This document shows positions 54,327 through 62,788 of a stretch of 64,000 nt of DNA, piece by piece; the stretch's first letter is position 1, and every line of letters starts with the position of its first letter. The DNA is taken from assembly GCA_027941995.1 (NCBI GenBank), contig CP115966.1, forward strand, positions 434,001 to 498,000, read 5' to 3'. Source of the DNA: Erythrobacteraceae bacterium WH01K (lineage in GTDB: Bacteria; Pseudomonadota; Alphaproteobacteria; Sphingomonadales; Sphingomonadaceae). A program made the translations under genes and the position numbers. The notes beneath the pieces were generated by a model. It was not told the DNA's origin. It saw only the letters and a program-made list of their open reading frames with translations, and did not search any database.

Positions 54327-54370
54327 GTTAACCCGCTGCGCGGCGCTCTTTGTTAACCCGCTGCGCGGCG
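54327..54370. repeat. 25-bp-period tandem duplication covering a stop codon
   Basis: The 19-base unit GTTAACCCGCTGCGCGGCG occurs at 54327-54345 and again at 54352-54370, a spacing of 25. The right copy contains the TAA stop and last codons (RRAAG) of the minus-strand gene 54353-54751; the left copy lies just outside it. This is a recent short tandem duplication, or slippage, at the 3' end of that gene. Confidence 0.9.
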
Positions 54371-54751
54371 GGGACCATTGCCACCCGTATCGGGAATCAG
54401 GGCGAGCAGCGCCGCGCGGGCATGGTGAAATTCGCGCCACAGGGTGAGGGCGGGCGTCGTTGCGTCCTGTCCCCGTGCACGCACCGCCAGCAGCGCGGTA
54501 AGACCGGGGCGCATCATCGCGCCCAGATCGGCGATACCCTGCTCCGCCAGTTCCAGCCGCGCCCCACCGGCATCGCGGATGATGGCGGGAAAGTTTCGGA
54601 TCTCCGGGCTCGTCCGCTCGGGCGCGAGATTGGCCATCGCCGCGACGGCCGCCGCTGCATCCTGCAATGCGGCCCATTCGACGCTCATGGCAGGATTGCC
54701 TGGCCGCCGGGCGGCAGGCGTACTCGCGGAAGGATTGGTATGCGCGTTCAT
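54353..54751 (-). CDS. Hypothetical protein, 132 residues
   Basis: The product is soluble, Ala-rich and predicted helical, with no signal peptide. AGGCGGG directly precedes the ATG at 54751; ATG 54688 (MSVEWAALQDAA) is an alternative that removes a disordered Pro/Ala-rich start. No family is recognised. Composition matches the core genome. Its 3' end carries the short tandem duplication. Confidence 0.75.
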   Translation of the reverse strand: MNAHTNPSASTPAARRPGNPAMSVEWAALQDAAAAVAAMANLAPERTSPEIRNFPAIIRDAGGARLELAEQGIADLGAMMRPGLTALLAVRARGQDATTPALTLWREFHHARAALLALIPDTGGNGPRRAAG

Positions 54752-54898
54752 CCCGCCTGCCTTAGCCGGGCGGCCATTGCCAAATCGCTAATGCGCGCCC
54801 GTCTGGCTGCGGACCGTCATTATCGCTGGCAAGCGAGCCCCCCCTTTGCTATCGGCCCGCCCCGCACGATTGCAAAACCGCAAGCCTGCACAGGCGAT

Positions 54899-54975
<77 letters not shown>

Positions 54976-55593
54976 GCTTTTTCAAGCACTTGCCGCGCCG
55001 CACAATTTCACTGGGGATGCCCGTAAGTGAAATATAAGTGCAGGCCGTGATTTTTCCCCAGAAAATCAGCAGATTTTGCGAGTTCGTGCGTTCATAAAGG
55101 TTTGCAACTGTCCAAATTTGTACGGACCGGCTTGGCCTTGCGCTGTGAGATGACTTACAAAAATGTCGGCTTGGCCGAGACGGCGTACTGAAGCAGACGT
55201 TCCGCTAACGATCCGATTGCGGACATTGGCATATAGCCAGCTTTGCACCTCAATCTCGGTCATTAACCCTTTGCCGCCGCTCTCCTGAAAGCGGACTTCA
55301 ACCCAAATTGCCCGACGTGGCTGCGCTACCAGTAGCGATGACAGTCGATCGCACGAGCGAGATGTGGAATCACGCGAACTAGACTGCATAGGGACAGCGC
55401 AACCTTCCAGCCTTTCGGCGTTGGTTGCACTCTCGACGAAAGGCCGCTCCATGATATCGGACCAACGGCCCGCTCACCCAGAGATGGTGAGATAGGCTTC
55501 AAATTTCGAAGGCCGCTCAACGGAACAGCATTCCAGTAAGTTGAAGCCACTTTGAAGGCTCCCTACCAAAAGCCGGACCAAGGCTCAGATATT
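54976..55593. other. Non-coding stretch after tRNA-Arg with a dispersed repeat
   Basis: About 620 bases without a convincing gene. A minus-strand frame at 55066-55452 is open but runs straight through the repeat copy at 55191-55230, has no ribosome site, and its composition does not look coding. No attachment-site duplication of the tRNA 3' end and no integrase remnant were seen. Confidence 0.6.
55191..55230. repeat. Dispersed intergenic repeat, copy B
   Basis: A 40-base element with AAGCAGAC at its left end, GCTAACGATCC in the middle and GCGGACATTGGC at its right end. It aligns without gaps to the copy at 57013-57052 and, more weakly, to the copy at 39591. This copy seems closest to the consensus. 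Confidence 0.7.
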
Positions 55594-55806
55594 TTAAACC
55601 CCGTCCACGACTTCTTCCACGCAATCGACGTCATCAGGTTCACAGAAAATCACTTCGTCAACTGACTCGCGAGCGTCAATTCCGTCGCCAGAGATGACCT
55701 CTTTTTCAACCCCTTCTTCTTCGATTGGCTCAACGACGACGACGTCAGGCTCTCCGCAGGCGGCGAGCAGGACAAAGCCAACCAGAAATGCGTAACCTAT
55801 CTTCAT
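55594..55806 (-). CDS. Small acidic lipoprotein
   Basis: The 70-residue precursor starts MKIGYAFLVGFVLLAACG with lipobox LAAC (about residues 14-17). The mature part is very acidic (EPIEEEGVEKEV, EPDDVDCVEEVVDGV) and has two cysteines near the C-terminus (FCEPDDVDC), which may bind a metal or form a disulfide. GGAG lies seven bases before the ATG; one more ATG precedes it directly. The open frame reaches 55911 but only this part has coding character. Confidence 0.75.
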   Translation of the reverse strand: MKIGYAFLVGFVLLAACGEPDVVVVEPIEEEGVEKEVISGDGIDARESVDEVIFCEPDDVDCVEEVVDGV

Positions 55807-56061
55807 CATAAATCTCCAAATTACTGCGAAACACTTCGAAATCGGGCTTAAGGGTCGAAGGGGAGGGGGGGCTCGACTGATGTCGAGCCCATGACGTTGC
55901 TTCTTCAACACGCCACCTGTGGTTTAGAAGCGAACTGCATGCTATCGACGACACGAAGGCAGACGATGCCTGAGGACAAGCGGCGATTACCAGTCGTCTG
56001 CGACGCGATCAACGCCAATTTCTTATTCTACGTTTGCAAATCCGACGCATGAGACAATGGC

Positions 56062-56511
56062 TCAATCAGCCCTGAATTGTCCCCGGATAGCACCTTCCGG
56101 ATACTCGGACGTGTGAATCTGGACGTAATATAGCTCTGGCCCAGTACTCAGCATCTTGCTTGCAAGCCCGGCGCCCTCAATGCAGCCATTCCAACCGCCT
56201 CCTTCACCACGCTCTAGCGTGGCTTCAACAAGGCCATTCTGGCCGTACCGGCCGTAATGGATATGCGTCCCCGTCGCAGCACCGATATTTTGGACGTTCC
56301 AGACATTGTAGCAGACAGCATCTTTGTCGCGGGTAATAGTCAACTGGGCCACAGCAGATCCATTGAGATCGCCTTCGCCGACAACGGAGACCCCACTAAG
56401 TTCCGTGTCATACGCTGCTTCTACAAATCCAACTGTCTCATCATCCATCGTCGAACAAGCAGCGAGTGCGGCGCACGAAGCCGCGAACGGTAGAATTCTG
56501 TGGACGATCAT
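56062..56511 (-). CDS. CHRD-domain lipoprotein
   Basis: The 149-residue precursor has lipobox LAAC (about residues 16-19) and a CHRD domain: ELSGVSVVGEGDLNGSAVAQLTITRDKDAVCYNVWNVQNIG, THIHYGRYGQNG, and the terminal IHTSEYPEGAIRGQF, a classical CHRD ending. CHRD domains occur in secreted bacterial proteins and in chordin; the binding partner is unknown. GAGGAGAAGG lies just upstream of the ATG at 56511. Confidence 0.92.
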   Translation of the reverse strand: MIVHRILPFAASCAALAACSTMDDETVGFVEAAYDTELSGVSVVGEGDLNGSAVAQLTITRDKDAVCYNVWNVQNIGAATGTHIHYGRYGQNGLVEATLERGEGGGWNGCIEGAGLASKMLSTGPELYYVQIHTSEYPEGAIRGQFRAD

Positions 56512-57282
56512 AAAGCCTTCTCCTCGAAAAATAGTGTGGATTTCCTTGCCAGGCGGGAGCCACCTTAAAAAGCTAGGATGTGGCGCGCCACAAAAGTGAA
56601 CTCGGGCTTACTGCTGGAATCTGAAGAGATGGTCGGAGCTAATTGTTCCCATTTTCATGCGGGGCACCGCAAGAGCAGGGCCAAACTAGCTTGCAATTCG
56701 GTCAGGTCACATGTTCGCTTTCTATTTGTGGACGCCCCATAGGATGCAAGCGGTATTTTGAGAGGTTTGGCACTCAGTCGGATGCTGCCATCTGTCCGGC
56801 CTCTTGGTCCAACTTTTCGTGCTGCGGGCCCGTATGGGAGTTCGTGGACCGGAACCACATCACCCTAAGCGTGCTGATGAAGCACGGTGGAAAATCGCAA
56901 GGAAAAAGTGAGATCTATCGGACGCTTGCCTAAATCGCCCCCGAAGTGCGGCCCGCGCACGTCGGCTTTCCGCCCACTTCGTGACGCTTTCCCAGAGCTA
57001 ACTATGTGCCAGAAGCAAACCGTCAGCTAACGACCCAATCGCCGAAATTGGCTTCAAGTAATCCTTGCTCGGTAATTCCGGACAGTTGCGGGAACGGTAG
57101 GTTGAACATGGCATGACCTCCTACCGAGGCACTCACCTGTTCCTCGCGTATCACCTTGCGACAAAGTGTCGCATGCCAGCGCCCGGTTGGTGCAACTAGT
57201 GTCAAAATTCAGCGTTATTTGAATGGGAGGCTAACTGGGCGTTCCGTTTGATTGGGGCGCCTTACGAAGAGAGGATGCCATC
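56512..57282. other. Long non-coding stretch with a dispersed repeat
   Basis: About 770 bases without a supported gene. A plus-strand frame at 56643-56933 is cysteine-rich and lacks a ribosome site, so it is not accepted. A copy of the dispersed repeat lies at 57013-57052. The stretch is less GC-rich than the core. It holds the promoter regions of the CHRD gene (left) and the small Q-rich gene (right). Confidence 0.6.
57013..57052. repeat. Dispersed intergenic repeat, copy C
   Basis: A 40-base element starting AAGCAAAC, with GCTAACGACCC in the middle and GAAATTGGC at the end. It aligns ungapped to the copy at 55191-55230 with most positions identical. It lies in non-coding DNA about 230 bases before the small Q-rich gene. 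Confidence 0.7.
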
Positions 57283-57471
57283 ATGGCACAGCCAAATGAA
57301 CCGGACCGCGACCAAGGCGGCCAGAAACAGAATGAACAGCAGGCCGGTCAAAAGCAGACCGATCGCAAGCAGAACGGCCGAAACAAGGATCAAGACCAAA
57401 ACAAAAGCCCCCAGAAAAGGCAATTTCTGGTTTGTGATCCCAGCTGTTTCGTCAGCTTGAAGCGAGGTTGA
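57283..57471 (+). CDS. Small hydrophilic Gln/Lys/Asp-rich protein
   Basis: The 62-residue product is rich in Gln, Lys, Asn and Asp (MAQPNEPDRDQGGQKQ) and has no hydrophobic segment, so it is probably disordered. GAGAGGA lies seven bases before the ATG and an intrinsic terminator begins one base after the TGA, which together support a real short mRNA. No family is recognised. The opposite strand is open too, but only because Gln and Lys codons read as Leu and Phe there. Confidence 0.6.
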   Translation: MAQPNEPDRDQGGQKQNEQQAGQKQTDRKQNGRNKDQDQNKSPQKRQFLVCDPSCFVSLKRG

Positions 57472-57498
57472 AGGGCCACCGTTGACCGGTGGCCCTTT
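57472..57498 (+). terminator. Intrinsic terminator after the small Q-rich gene
   Basis: A perfect 9-bp inverted repeat (AGGGCCACC and GGTGGCCCT) with a seven-base loop starts one base after the stop codon and is followed by TTAG. The T-run is short, so termination may be partial. Confidence 0.75.
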
Positions 57499-57502
57499 AG
57501 CT

Positions 57503-57796
57503 TGAGGCATCGTAGCCGATTAATCCAGTCACTATTCAAAAGCGGGCATTGCGCTAGTCAAAAGCGAGCATCGCCCATCCATACCCGGCTTGGTCTCAGA
57601 GCGATGTGATGGAGCTTCGGCAATTGCTTGGGCAAGCCTATTCTCGTCTCGAATCCGGCTGGCTTGCTCGCCCATGCCTCACTATTGGATTGAAGCATTG
57701 GCGGACAACCGCGCAGGCAAGGCGCCATTGCTCTGGCATCGCCGATCTCGGCATAAGATTGAAGGAACACACCTTCTATCCAGCCATTGAAGAGGC
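57503..57796. other. Intergenic stretch with two direct repeats
   Basis: The stretch holds two 19-base direct repeats at 57536-57554 and 57558-57576 (core TCAAAAGCG.GCAT), differing at three positions. Several short frames are open but none has a ribosome site or coding character. The leader of the EcsC-family gene is at its right end. Confidence 0.5.
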
Positions 57797-58531
57797 ATGG
57801 ACATTCAGCAAGACCAACAGAAATTCCGCGACAGCAAGCCCTCCCGTCTTGGACGAGGGATTGAGCGTTTGACCCACCCATTTGGCAAAGCGCTAGCATC
57901 CGTGGTGCCGAAGGGTTGTGTCGAAGCTGTATTGAAAGGTCTCGACAGCGCGATTGCAGCGCCGCAGCTCGTTCGTTTCGATCACGATACAACCGACATC
58001 GCCGCTGCACACCGTGCTGCTAACAAAGTAGCCCGAGCGGCGCGAAGCATTAGCGCGACCACTGGCGCAGCCGCAGGTTTGGGCGGCGCGCTTTCGATGA
58101 GCGCGGACATACCTGCAACCATCGGCATCGCCTTGCGCACTATTCGGGACACCGGACGCGCCTACGGGTTTGAAGGCGAAGGTGCCGCTGAAAAGTTGTT
58201 TCGGCTACAGGTTTTGGAGCTAGCCGCGCTCGATGATCCCGAGGAACGTGAGGCGCGTATTTCCGATTTAGAAGCAAGCATCGGCGATCAAGGTCAACTG
58301 ATTCACGCTGATCACGAACATATCACCCCGATTGTTGACCAGGCGGTCGAGCGCGTGTCGCGAGCTATTGCGTTTGCAAGCTTCCGCAGTCGAGCTGGCA
58401 TGATCGTTCCAATGATCGGATCGATAGTAGGCGGCGTGGTGAACTCGTCGTTCCAGAATGACGTCGGTAAAGCTGCCCGGTTCGCGTTCCAGGCTAGGCG
58501 TTTGAACGCAATTGGGAAGGCGCCCAGCTGA
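57797..58531 (+). CDS. EcsC-family protein
   Basis: The 244-residue protein matches the EcsC family: AARSISATTGAAAGLGGALSMSADIPATIGIALRTIRDTGRAYGF (about residues 80-130) is its typical Ala/Gly-rich amphipathic core, and the C-terminal part has a second hydrophobic stretch (IVPMIGSIVGGVVNSSFQNDVGKAARFAFQARRL). EcsC was first described beside an ABC transporter in Bacillus; the role of stand-alone forms is not known. GAAGAGG lies immediately before the ATG, closer than usual. Confidence 0.9.
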   Translation: MDIQQDQQKFRDSKPSRLGRGIERLTHPFGKALASVVPKGCVEAVLKGLDSAIAAPQLVRFDHDTTDIAAAHRAANKVARAARSISATTGAAAGLGGALSMSADIPATIGIALRTIRDTGRAYGFEGEGAAEKLFRLQVLELAALDDPEEREARISDLEASIGDQGQLIHADHEHITPIVDQAVERVSRAIAFASFRSRAGMIVPMIGSIVGGVVNSSFQNDVGKAARFAFQARRLNAIGKAPS

Positions 58532-58767
58532 GTGATCTTTTTCGCATCGTTGTCATTTGTTCAAGTCGCTTTCGCGCGACCTACTCAAGGGAAGACCGCA
58601 ACCGCTTGAGCATACTTCACTGAAAGTTTAGCTCAGTCACCGTCCGCCATTCTAGGCCGTAGCTCCAACTTCAATCCAACTTCGCACCTAGCCCAAGAAA
58701 ATCTGACACCGTTTGCATCTCACTGCACCGGAACGCTCGTCCTTGCAGTGCTACGAAAGCGAGATTC

Positions 58768-58793
58768 GGAACAACTCAACCGTCCGAAAGGTT
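58768..58793 (+). promoter_or_regulatory. Candidate EcfG-type (general stress) promoter
   Basis: GGAAC (58768-58772) and GGTT (58790-58793) are separated by 17 bases, close to the alphaproteobacterial EcfG pattern GGAAC-N16/17-CGTT. The element ends 24 bases before the GTG start of the following gene, which allows a short leader with its ribosome site. A similar GGAAC-N16-GGTT element precedes the OmpA-type gene. Confidence 0.35.
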
Positions 58794-58817
58794 GTCTGGC
58801 TAAAGGGGAAATCAATC

Positions 58818-59819
58818 GTGAAGAAGTTCGGCACCGCTCTTATTGTTGTTGCGACACTCATGCTCATTGCGGTTCTGGTTTCTCTCATTCCAAGCGACGC
58901 GTGGTTTATCAGGACTGTTGATCTCGTGCGTGAGCCAATGTCTTACATTGCTGCGCTCTTACTAATTCTCGCGCTGTTCATAGGCGGAGCTCGGCGTTGG
59001 GCTGCAGTCGCCATGTTTGGGCTGGTCATTCTCATCAACGTCTGGCGCATTTGGCCGTATTCCTTTCTCGCCGATACGCAGCTCGCGCTTGCAGAGGAAG
59101 TCGCACCAGCAGATGACGGCAAGTGCTTCTCCGCAATGTCAGTCAATGTGAAGGTCAAGAACGACCAATATGACGAGATAATCGCACAAGTGCGACAGCA
59201 TGATCCCGATGTCCTATTCTTGATGGAAACGGATGCGCGGTGGATCAATCAACTGGAGCCCGTCTTATCGGCTTATGAGCATGTAGACCGGCACCCGCAA
59301 CCAGAAGCGTTTGGATTGGTGTTCGCCACGCGGCTGCCGACCTTGAAGTCCAGTGTGGTTGAGAACACCCATAGAGACACACCGACGCTATATGCGACCC
59401 TCCAGGCTGACGGAGCGAAACCGATTGAATTCATCGGCCTGCACCCGAAACCGCCGCTACCCGGATGGAACACGGAAAGGCGTGACGAAAATATCGTGAA
59501 TGCCGGCGTTCAGACACCCGATCGGCTACCTGATGCCTTCGTCATGGGTGATTTCAACGATGTCCCCTGGTCCCGCACAACATCGAAGTTTCGCGCGACA
59601 GGCGACTGGCGTGATCCCCGCATAGGTCGCGGAACCTATCCCACATTTCCGGCGAACTTGCTTTTTGCTGGCTGGCCGTTGGATCAACTCATGTTGAAGG
59701 GCGAGCTTCGCTTGCAGTCTTTTGAAGTGCTGGCTGACAATGGTTCTGACCATCGCGCCCTACTGGCCTATCTCTGCTCACCCATCGTGACGGCCAGTGA
59801 GCGTTTGCGTAGCGATTAA
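58818..59819 (+). CDS. Membrane-anchored endonuclease/exonuclease/phosphatase-family protein
   Basis: The 333-residue protein has three N-terminal membrane segments (about residues 5-25, 40-57, 62-80) and an EEP domain with SVNVKVKNDQYDEIIAQVRQHDPDVLFLMETDARW, EFIGLHPKPP, FVMGDFNDVPWS and the catalytic end SDHRALLA. The domain probably faces the periplasm; phosphodiesterase or nuclease activity is family knowledge, substrate unknown. GTG 58818 is chosen because GGGGA lies eight bases upstream; the frame is open to 58713. Confidence 0.9.
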   Translation: MKKFGTALIVVATLMLIAVLVSLIPSDAWFIRTVDLVREPMSYIAALLLILALFIGGARRWAAVAMFGLVILINVWRIWPYSFLADTQLALAEEVAPADDGKCFSAMSVNVKVKNDQYDEIIAQVRQHDPDVLFLMETDARWINQLEPVLSAYEHVDRHPQPEAFGLVFATRLPTLKSSVVENTHRDTPTLYATLQADGAKPIEFIGLHPKPPLPGWNTERRDENIVNAGVQTPDRLPDAFVMGDFNDVPWSRTTSKFRATGDWRDPRIGRGTYPTFPANLLFAGWPLDQLMLKGELRLQSFEVLADNGSDHRALLAYLCSPIVTASERLRSD

Positions 59820-59954
59820 GCAATATAGGTAAGTTTCCTGACATTCTCATGATCATGAATGCAGTCTCGGAACATTTCTGACGCAGGACTGATTAAAGGG
59901 CATGATAAGTTTCCAGCAATGCTCACGTAAATTGCACCCAATTGGGAAATTCCA

Positions 59955-60941
59955 ATGACCTTTTTCGTTCGCCGTAATCTTACTGCTATGTCTGCGATTG
60001 CGCTCGCCGGAACGACAGTTTCCGCACAGTCCAGTGACGATTCCTCGCCATCCATGACAAAGATCACCAGCGACGTTCCGGCGTCGGCATTCTCAGGGTC
60101 GCGTTCGCGGGAAATCCTGATCGCGCAAGTACTGGTTGACCGAAGCCGCCATTCTCCCGGTGTAATCGATGCCTATGACGGAGGAAACACGCAGCGCGCC
60201 ATTAGGGCCTTCGAAGAGGCCAACGGTTTGACCGCTGACGGCAAGATCGACGATGTTTTGATGAAGAAGCTGTCGGAAGAGCTGGGAAGCGGAATCCTGT
60301 TCGAGTACACGATCACTTCCGATGATCTTGAAGGACCTTTCAAGCCAGTTCCCAGCGGGATGGAGGCCATGTCTAAACGCGATAGGCTTGGATACTCCAG
60401 TGTTGAAGAGATGCTGAGCGAAAAATTTCGCATGACGCCTGGCCTGCTGAATGCGCTTAATCCTAAAGCGGATATGTACGCACCGGGGACCAAAATTCTC
60501 GTTATCGACGGTGGTGACGAGCAAGCTGCCGGTTCGATCGCGCGTATCGAAGTCGACAAGGCTGGGTCCGAGCTTCGCGCCTATGACAGCGATGACAAAC
60601 TGATTGCATCCTATCCAGCCACCGTTGGTAGCAGCGAGTTCCCCTCCCCATCAGGCACCATGACAGTGAACGTGATCGCCGCTGCTCCAACCTACACCTT
60701 CGACCCGTCCGATCAAAGCTGGGGAGGCGATGAGCCACTCTCGATTGCCGCGGGTCCGAATAATCCAGTAGGAGGGACGTGGATTGATCTTGGAAAAGAA
60801 GGTTATGGCATTCACGGAACTCCAAATCCTTCCACTATTGGCAAAACCGCGAGCCACGGGTGTGTTCGACTAACCAATTGGGATGCCGCTGAATTGGCGA
60901 AGGCAGTCCAGCCAGGAAAGACACAGGTAGTTTTCAAATAG
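59955..60941 (+). CDS. L,D-transpeptidase with peptidoglycan-binding domain
   Basis: The 328-residue precursor starts MTFFVRRNLTAMSAIALAGTTVSAQ, a signal peptide. It has a peptidoglycan-binding region (about 55-115; GVIDAYDGGNTQRAIRAFEEANGLTADGKID), a LysM-like stretch (about 150-195) and the YkuD domain with YGIHGTPNPSTIGKTASHGCVRLTN (catalytic Cys near residue 302). It makes 3-3 cross-links or attaches proteins to peptidoglycan. The ATG is preceded by a weak ribosome site. Confidence 0.95.
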   Translation: MTFFVRRNLTAMSAIALAGTTVSAQSSDDSSPSMTKITSDVPASAFSGSRSREILIAQVLVDRSRHSPGVIDAYDGGNTQRAIRAFEEANGLTADGKIDDVLMKKLSEELGSGILFEYTITSDDLEGPFKPVPSGMEAMSKRDRLGYSSVEEMLSEKFRMTPGLLNALNPKADMYAPGTKILVIDGGDEQAAGSIARIEVDKAGSELRAYDSDDKLIASYPATVGSSEFPSPSGTMTVNVIAAAPTYTFDPSDQSWGGDEPLSIAAGPNNPVGGTWIDLGKEGYGIHGTPNPSTIGKTASHGCVRLTNWDAAELAKAVQPGKTQVVFK

Positions 60942-61102
60942 GTAGGGGCTTCTGCTCGAACAGTTGATTGAACGCGGTCACTTTCCTCCAGTCATCCCAA
61001 ATTCGACGCGCTTCAACCTGATGTCACCAAATGGTCAGGCGCGTAATTGGTCTTGAAGGGTTTCTATGATCATTCAACTTCCGAAAAAAGGACATAGAAC
61101 CA

Positions 61103-61534
61103 ATGACTAGTACAGTGTTCAAGTCGCTAACTGATACCACTTTCGACTCCGTCGAGGGTTATCGCAAAGCAGCAGAAAAGGCCGACAGTCCGCAGCTGAA
61201 GAACGCGCTCAATCAGCGCTGTAACCAGCGTGAGGCGACGTTAAGCCAAATGAATTCGCAGCTGCAGAGCCAAGGTGATGAACTGGTCACCAAGGGCACA
61301 GTCTCGGGAGAGCTTCATCAGATGTTCGCCAGTGTCGCCGACATGTTCGAGAGCGGCGATGAGGCCGCTGCCGAGCGCGTCGAAAAAGGCGAAGATTATC
61401 TAAAAAGCAAATTCGAGAGTGCCCTTAAGAGCGATCAGCTCGAAGCCGGCGAAAGAACGATCGTCCAGCAGTGTTATTCTGAAGTTTGCGAAGGCGAAAA
61501 GTTCGGCGACATGATTGAGCATCAGCACGACTAA
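61103..61534 (+). CDS. DUF2383 (PA2169-family) four-helix-bundle protein
   Basis: The 143-residue protein is all-helical and matches DUF2383: LTDTTFDSVEGYRKAAEKADSPQLKNALNQRCNQR, LHQMFASVADMFESGDEAAAERVEKGEDYLKSKFESAL and QQCYSEVCEGEKFGDMI. Members are ferritin-like bundles often induced under stress or biofilm conditions; function unproven. The terminator at 61558-61585 ends the transcript. Confidence 0.93.
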   Translation: MTSTVFKSLTDTTFDSVEGYRKAAEKADSPQLKNALNQRCNQREATLSQMNSQLQSQGDELVTKGTVSGELHQMFASVADMFESGDEAAAERVEKGEDYLKSKFESALKSDQLEAGERTIVQQCYSEVCEGEKFGDMIEHQHD

Positions 61535-61557
61535 TATCATTTGAACCAGCGATTTGA

Positions 61558-61585
61558 GGGGCGTGCTTTAAGCGCGCCCCTTATT
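61558..61585 (+). terminator. Intrinsic terminator after the DUF2383 gene
   Basis: A 9-bp stem (GGGGCGTGC and GCGCGCCCC, one wobble pair) with a five-base loop is followed by TTATT. It starts 24 bases after the stop codon. Confidence 0.85.
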
Positions 61586-61901
61586 GCTTCAATACACATC
61601 CATAGGTCGATCGTTGATCGGAAGGCGAATGCCGGAACCGAAAATAATTTGAACGAACGGATTTTAGTGTACTGTCCGACTAACCGCACTTTGGTTCGCT
61701 GCAGTTCGCATCGACAGATTTAGCACCTTTAAGGCAGTTCCTAAAGCGGAACTAAACTAGATCAAATGATGTCCATGAAACGAACATTCTTCGCGTGAAT
61801 TTTGCTCTAACCTATTTTGGAAATAGCGGTGCATCTGCTCTGACAGTGCCCTCCGTCGTGCTACGCGCAAGATGCGTGAGCGAACGAGCCCTTAGATTGG
61901 A
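61586..61901. other. Intergenic stretch, nothing recognised
   Basis: About 315 bases between the DUF2383 terminator and the DUF421 gene. Short open frames exist (for example 61541-61723 on the plus strand, which crosses the terminator) but none has a ribosome site. The stretch is AT-richer than the surrounding genes. No repeat copy was found in it. Confidence 0.6.
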
Positions 61902-62423
61902 TCAAGGTTTCTCACGACGTACGCCGGTAAGCAAGAGATCTTCCAGCTCATCGCCGTGCAGGACGGAGACGTCTCCGGTCGTCTCGAGGACAACAGCCCG
62001 CACCCGATCCATCGCCAACACGTTCGCCTCACGCAGTTTGGCGATAAGGTCGTCCTTCGCAACGCGTGTCTTACTCAGCGCCGTCTCGTTGAAGACACCA
62101 TCCCGCATGAGGATGACTGGCTCGTTCTGCACTAACCGCTCGAAGCGATCAGAAGACTTACGAAGGCGAGCGACTAACCATTGCACCGCGAAGAGTGTTA
62201 CCATAGCGATCAATGTTTGGGCGAAGTCGTCCCAGCCTGTGGATCGTCCCGAGCCCGCGAGCAACGAGCCCATAGCAACGGTCATCACAAAGTCGAAATT
62301 GGTCATCTTTGAAAAGGACCGGAGGCCGACAATCCGCACAAGCAGCACTATCCAGACCATTCCGATGGCCGTGAGAATGAGACCTCGCAGGACGAGGTCG
62401 AGCGTTGATATTTCCGTAAACAT
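61902..62423 (-). CDS. DUF421 (YetF-like) membrane protein
   Basis: The 173-residue protein has three membrane segments (DLVLRGLILTAIGMVWIVLLV, FDFVMTVAMGSLLAG, TLIAMVTLFAVQWLVARL) and the soluble YetF-type domain (VQNEPVILMRDGVFNETALSKTRVAKDDLIAKLREANV). The family is implicated in spore or stress physiology in Bacillus; in alphaproteobacteria the role is unknown. GGAG lies six bases before ATG 62423; an ATG four codons upstream (62435) has no such site. Confidence 0.9.
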   Translation of the reverse strand: MFTEISTLDLVLRGLILTAIGMVWIVLLVRIVGLRSFSKMTNFDFVMTVAMGSLLAGSGRSTGWDDFAQTLIAMVTLFAVQWLVARLRKSSDRFERLVQNEPVILMRDGVFNETALSKTRVAKDDLIAKLREANVLAMDRVRAVVLETTGDVSVLHGDELEDLLLTGVRREKP

Positions 62424-62513
62424 GGGTGTCTCCATCGTTTGATCTGGGTCGGCCGTCTCCCAAAGCGGCGCTAACGATCGCTTGCTACACTCTCAAACTA
62501 GGTCCGCTTGCGC

Positions 62514-62741
62514 CTAGCGCTCCGGGCTCTTCGCAATTACTTCGTCCTTCTTGCGGCCTAAAGTCCAATTGTCGGCGACACGGACCTTGGGATTGGGGGC
62601 GCACCAGATCTCGCCATTCTCGTCCAGCGCGGTGATCCAAATGAGGTTGTGCTCGATGCCGTAGTTAATGACAGCGAATGCAATCCCAGACCCCTTGTCG
62701 ATTACGTGAACCGGTATCGGTGTGTGAAGCTGCGTAAACAT
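62514..62741 (-). CDS. Conserved small hypothetical protein
   Basis: The 75-residue protein (MFTQLHTPIPVHVIDKG, then GIAFAVINYGIEHNLIWITALDENGEIWCAPNPKVR and DNWTLGRKKD) resembles a small soluble protein that I recall from sphingomonad genomes, with no known function. It has no signal peptide or membrane helix. It lies between the DUF421 gene and the membrane protein genes, all on one strand. Confidence 0.78.
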   Translation of the reverse strand: MFTQLHTPIPVHVIDKGSGIAFAVINYGIEHNLIWITALDENGEIWCAPNPKVRVADNWTLGRKKDEVIAKSPER

Positions 62742-62788
62742 CGAGTGCTCTTGCTTAAAAAACGACGATCCTATCGAGCGGACGCCGC

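Noticed and set aside
55066-55452. Minus-strand frame of 128 codons after the tRNA
   Set aside because: It runs through a dispersed repeat copy, lacks a ribosome site and has no recognisable protein features.
56643-56933. Plus-strand frame of 96 codons, cysteine-rich
   Set aside because: No ribosome site, odd composition and no supporting context; treated as chance in non-coding DNA.
57262-57510. Minus-strand frame coding for a very hydrophobic 82-residue protein
   Set aside because: Leu/Phe/Val-rich only because the opposite strand encodes Gln, Lys and Asn. It runs through the plus-strand terminator and has no ribosome site.
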